Shown here piece by piece: positions 60,142 through 64,000 of a stretch of 64,000 nucleotides of DNA (within the stretch, counting starts at the first letter, position 1; every line of letters begins with the position of its first letter). The notes below the pieces were generated by a model, which was not told where the DNA came from, searched no databases, and saw only the letters and a list, made by a program, of their open reading frames with translations. The position numbers were made by a program, and so were the translations under genes. This DNA is from Sphagnum magellanicum (Eukaryota > Streptophyta > Sphagnopsida > Sphagnales > Sphagnaceae): positions 2,790,001-2,854,000 of the forward strand of contig CM038916.1 of NCBI GenBank assembly GCA_021904315.1. Direction: 5' to 3'.

Positions 60142-61440
60142 CTCATATGATGACATTATTGGTGTAGGTGAAATGGCCAATTTCCAAGGGGTATGTTATT
60201 TACCTCCTTTACAATTGAAGTCAATGGTTTTCAGTTTTTAGGTCATGGGTGTTCACTGGTAAGCACAACTATTTTACACATCTATTATAACATCAAACAT
60301 TTGTTTTGTAAAAACCCTTTTCAAGTTGTTGTGGGTTTAAATAAGTACCAAGTCGTGTTCAACCTTTCCAATAGTATTTAAACCAACTATTGTGGTTTTA
60401 TTAATAAATTTACCTATGACCTATAAATAGTTGAAATTTTGTGAAAGGAAAATTAAATTGTTGGGCAATCAAATGGGTAATTGGTTAAGTAATTTACAGT
60501 AAAATAAAACTGTTTAGTATGTTTAATGGAATATGTTATAATATTAACTGTAGAAATAATATCACATTGTGCACCCAATGAGTTACATGTTTCTCAAATT
60601 GAGTTCATTACAAAACAAGAACATCAGAACTGTCGACCTTTTGAATATGAAGGGTTTCAGGTTTCAACCAGCCAAATAGTTTTGTTCAAAATTTTGCATT
60701 GATGCAATCCACTTTTTTTTAAAATTGTCTCTAGATTCCTTTTAGATGACTTTCATTGGCCACATTCAGAGGAGAGAAAGCATGGAAGTCGTCATCTTTA
60801 GACCCTTAGTTCTTGAAGCTTACAAAAAACATAGTAGGACTCTAGAAAATGTCTATTGTCCAAATTTGGTTCTTTCCTCTTGTGGATAGTTGCCACTATG
60901 GCTATGTCAAAAGATTGGGCAAAAAACCACTTTTCCTAAACCCTAAACCTGTTTCCAACCTCTTCCATTTACATCAATTTTTTCTTTTAATTCAAGAATA
61001 TCAAAATCAAAATCAACATTAATAGATTTTCCATGTTATATCTTGTATAATAATGAGATCTAGAAGGCTACATTTCTTATATGTGTTCCAAGTCCAAGAA
61101 ATAATTTCTTGTATCGCATGTTAATTGTTAATCTAGTTTAAACATCACAATAATGTACACAAAATAATTCATTTATCCAACTTTTGACTTTCTAACTCCA
61201 AATGCTTGACAAATAATTATTTAAACATGAATTTAGACTTTGTGCTTAGATTTTTCACCAAAATAATTATTTGATAATACATTTTAGCACATAAGAACAT
61301 TTTGCATATTTTTCATGTGCTCACTTTTTTTTGATTTGGTAAATCTCAAATAAGTACCTTATATTGTTAATATATGCAATTTGTTAATCATATGAACAAG
61401 TATTTAATTAATTTAAGACTAAATTCTTAATTTAAGACTT
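60142..61440. other. Intergenic, perhaps with a diverged R1 copy
   Basis: AT-rich. Around 60860-60930 the order CCAAATTTGG, CTTCTTGTGG-like, ATAGTTGCCACTATGGCTAT resembles the end of repeat R1. No gene was recognised. Confidence 0.4.
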
Positions 61441-61454
61441 TATGCATCATGGTG

Positions 61455-62110
61455 GATGAGATGGGCTCCATTCGGTGGCCACCAGATTTAATAATTTTGT
61501 GATCATTTTATGCATGAATGTCATTTTAAAATATGTCAACGGAAATATGACAAAGGACACCATGCCAATCCAACAATGGCAATAGACTTCTTTATGGATC
61601 CAAATATGTTACTTGTACTACACCAAATATATTTGGAAATATTTATACCATGAAAGGAAGGTTTCACCTAGTGGCCACCAAGTGCAACATAATTTATTAT
61701 TGATTATGAAAGCTCCCATTAATAAAAAAAAAGATGATTGATTTTCAAATAAGGGGCATCATGCCAATCCAACAATGGCGATAAACTTTTTTATGGATCC
61801 AAATATGTTATTCAATGTACTACACCAAATACATTTGGAACTATATTATATACCATGAAAGGACGGTTTCACTTGGTGGTCATTAGGTGCAACAAAATTT
61901 ATTATCGATTATGAAAGCCATAAATCAATCCTCCCATTAGTAAAAAAGATGGTTGATTTTCAAACAAGGGGCACCATGCCAATCCAACAATGGCAACAAA
62001 TTTGTTTATGAAACCAAATATGTTACTCTTAATACTATTAATTTATTAATATTTTTATTAATATATACCATGAAAAGAAAATGGCATCTAGTGGCCACTA
62101 GGTGTGACAT
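61455..62110. repeat. Satellite-like tandem repeat, period about 200-220 bp
   Basis: The block CATGCCAATCCAACAATGGC starts near 61561, 61760 and 61976. Each is followed by TTTATGGATCCAAATATGTT or a variant, TACACCAAATA, ATACCATGAAAGGA and a GTGGCCACTAGGTGCAACAT-like block. A partial unit (GGTGGCCACCAG) precedes at about 61475. About three units plus edges. Confidence 0.85.
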
Positions 62111-62565
62111 AATAGATTACTAATTGTGATTTTTTTTCTAAATCATGAATAATTTATTTCCTAACTCAATTCACTAAATAATACAATGACACACAAAAGA
62201 TGAAAAATGCACAACAGATATTGGAACCATTCAACTAAATAATAATAAAAAGTGATTGACAAACCACCAATGTTTTTATCATGTTTTCAACATCATTTAC
62301 AAATTATTAGATGCATTAGTAGCCTCAAGATTGATTTTAGTTCGAAAAGTAGAACCCTAAGGAATACTAATTTGAATTTTATTTGTTGTATTTTTTCGAG
62401 TAGTAAAGGAAAAAAGAATAGCTGAAATGTTGAACCATTATTCTAGATTTGCTAAATTACATTTCCATTTACCATTCCAACAATCTTCATACAAATGTTG
62501 TTCATCCAAATTTGAACATTTATTCACTAGAACCCACCATTGGCCCTTCACCATTTTGAAATTTT
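62111..62565. other. Intergenic, no gene seen
   Basis: AT-rich sequence between the tandem repeat and the transposon relic. No structure was recognised. Confidence 0.5.
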
Positions 62566-62569
62566 CATT

Positions 62570-63509
62570 TTACTCATCTTTCACAACATCACATTGTGTT
62601 ATTCCCATCCACACAGGAACAAGGAAATGATTATGGGGCCTCACCAAAACAAAATCCCCATTATTGAAATCTCTAAATGGGGCGCATGCCAAAGAAGGTT
62701 TCAAATTCTTTGGCCCACAATAAGGATGCATGATTGGGTCTTTTACATCATCAACTTCTATCCTAGTTGGCAATGAAGCCTTGCCATAATTAGACCTCCA
62801 GTTGCATAAGTGTTGAAGTTTGAAGAGGTAACAATTTTAACAAATGCAACAAAATATCCTCCCAATATTCAACGTATGGAGCCATTTTCATTACATAAGT
62901 TGCATTTTGATCAATGCCTTGCTTTCAAAATTCCACATATTTGGATAGTCCAACATTAATGAACTTTTCTTTCTCCATAAACTTCAATGCATCATTGCCC
63001 CAAATTGGGTGATATGGAACAAGGCTTGGGACTCCAATAGGTAACTTTGGTGATCCATCCAAATTACATTTCAACAATTTGATTGGAGGCCCATATGTCG
63101 AACTCCAAACACTATTTGTGGATGAGACTTTGTTCTACATGACAGGCTAGCCTAACGAATCAACAAAAATCTAAACAAATGGATATTAGTATGCCCTACC
63201 AAAGTTTCAAAACCATCCTTCAAACAACCTACAAGCCAAGTTTTAAAGTTTAAAATCTCTTGGATCCATTGCAGAATGAAGGGTCACTCTTGTGAGACCA
63301 TGAAAGCCTTCATCAAATTTGCCAAAATATAATTGTTTTGTTCTTTCAATTTTTTTTGACAAATACTGAAAGCACCCATCAATATCTTCATGTGTATGAC
63401 CAACTACAAGAAATCCAAGTTTCACCTCCTCAAACACTTCCCTTGCAATCAATAATGAAAAAAATGTTAACAAATAACAATTTTTATTGTCCTTCACACA
63501 ATTATCCAT
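62570..63509 (-). pseudogene. Transposon-type protein relic (GHTHEDID motif, DUF7869-like)
   Basis: An open part at 63509-63243 reads EVKLGFLVVGHTHEDIDGCF and then SKKIERTKQLYFGKFDE, before a stop at 63243. Downstream on the same strand come frame-changed pieces such as YGPPIKLLKCNLDGSPKLP, VPSLVPYHPIWGNDALKFME and YVEYWEDILLHLLKLL. The GHTHEDID motif is characteristic of a transposon-associated protein family seen in mosses and many invertebrates (I associate it with DUF7869). Several stops show it is dead. The N-terminal part probably lies towards or past the window end. Confidence 0.65.
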
Positions 63510-64000
63510 TTAAACATTTTTTTTGGCAAAGGCTTAGGACCAATAGCTTGATTTGGTGTCTTTAATTCACCTATGCAATGTGATTTCCCTTGCAACATAC
63601 AAGCAAAAAAAATGTTTTGCGAAAGGTGTTCAAACAAGACTTTTGATTTTGAAATTGGAGCCACTTCCAAAGTTCAAAAGAAACACAATAATGACCCAAT
63701 TGTGAAATTAGGATCATTTGGGCACAATTCATTAGAATACTACACATACCTCTCATCTCCATGACCATGTGCTATCATATCAATGAGGGTAATGGGTAAT
63801 TATCAAGCCCAAAAATCATTTTGTTCATCACTTAGAACCTTGGGAGTGTAGTTTTTGCATGATCCATTTTATCATGGATAACACATAGGAACTCATTTTT
63901 AGATTGGACATACTTTGACCTCTAAGTATGGTACAAGTTTTTGCAATATTTTTTATGCATATGTTTTCTTAACTCCAACTCATATTCTTTTACATCACTT
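63510..64000. other. Window end, probably more of the transposon relic
   Basis: AT-rich DNA upstream of the GHTHEDID relic on its strand. No additional motif was recognised. Confidence 0.35.

Overview
This is a 64 kb stretch of AT-rich nuclear DNA from a land plant. The evidence is spliced genes with GT-AG introns, a B-box/CCT (CONSTANS-like) regulator, a degraded plastid-type RecA gene, an RCI2/PMP3 membrane protein and a Phloem-Protein-2/Nictaba-like lectin domain. Low gene density, the hAT and Harbinger relics and the unusual kinase-lectin fusion suggest a seed-free plant, perhaps a moss; that is inference only. No rRNA, CRISPR array, operon or convincing tRNA was found.

Layout. 1-4.7 kb: the 3' part of a protein kinase joined by introns to a PP2-type lectin domain. 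A 195-bp MITE with a perfect 8-bp target-site duplication has landed inside the kinase catalytic-loop codons. 6.4-7.8 kb (minus): a basic, Ser-rich protein of about 445 residues with no recognised family, with a probable long leader or promoter region up to about 9.7 kb. 13.3-14.9 kb (minus): a four-exon model in which every junction closes in phase 0, encoding what looks like only the DNA-binding half of a transposase. 15.7-18.1 kb (plus): a divergently placed, unprocessed RecA pseudogene with stops, a frameshift and lost key residues. 19.8-22.0 kb: a dead PIF/Harbinger element (Myb-like ORF1 facing a DDE transposase). 26.8-29.2 kb: a dead hAT transposase. 31-37 kb: Tourist-like MITEs with TTA/TAA target duplications, one nested in another. 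37.9-40.4 kb: the best large gene, a three-exon B-box/CCT protein with a minisatellite in intron 2. 41-51 kb: mostly AT-rich desert. 51.8-53.1 kb: a possible degraded gene. 55-57 kb: minisatellite and tandem duplications. 57.5-58.7 kb: a complete RCI2/PMP3 gene with a repeat-filled leader intron. 60 kb: a strong foldback. 61.4-62.1 kb: satellite-like tandem repeats. 62.6-63.5 kb (minus): relics of a transposon protein carrying a GHTHEDID motif.

The genes do not form a pathway. The window is a few genuine genes (B-box/CCT, RCI2, the unknown basic protein and probably the transposase-derived gene) in a background of decayed DNA transposons, MITEs and minisatellites. The most notable points are the kinase-lectin fusion broken by a cleanly delimited MITE, the RecA pseudogene, the DNA-binding-only transposase gene, the repeat-built leader intron of RCI2, and a GC-richer 290-bp island between two copies of a dispersed repeat. 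Exon boundaries were read by eye and need transcript support.
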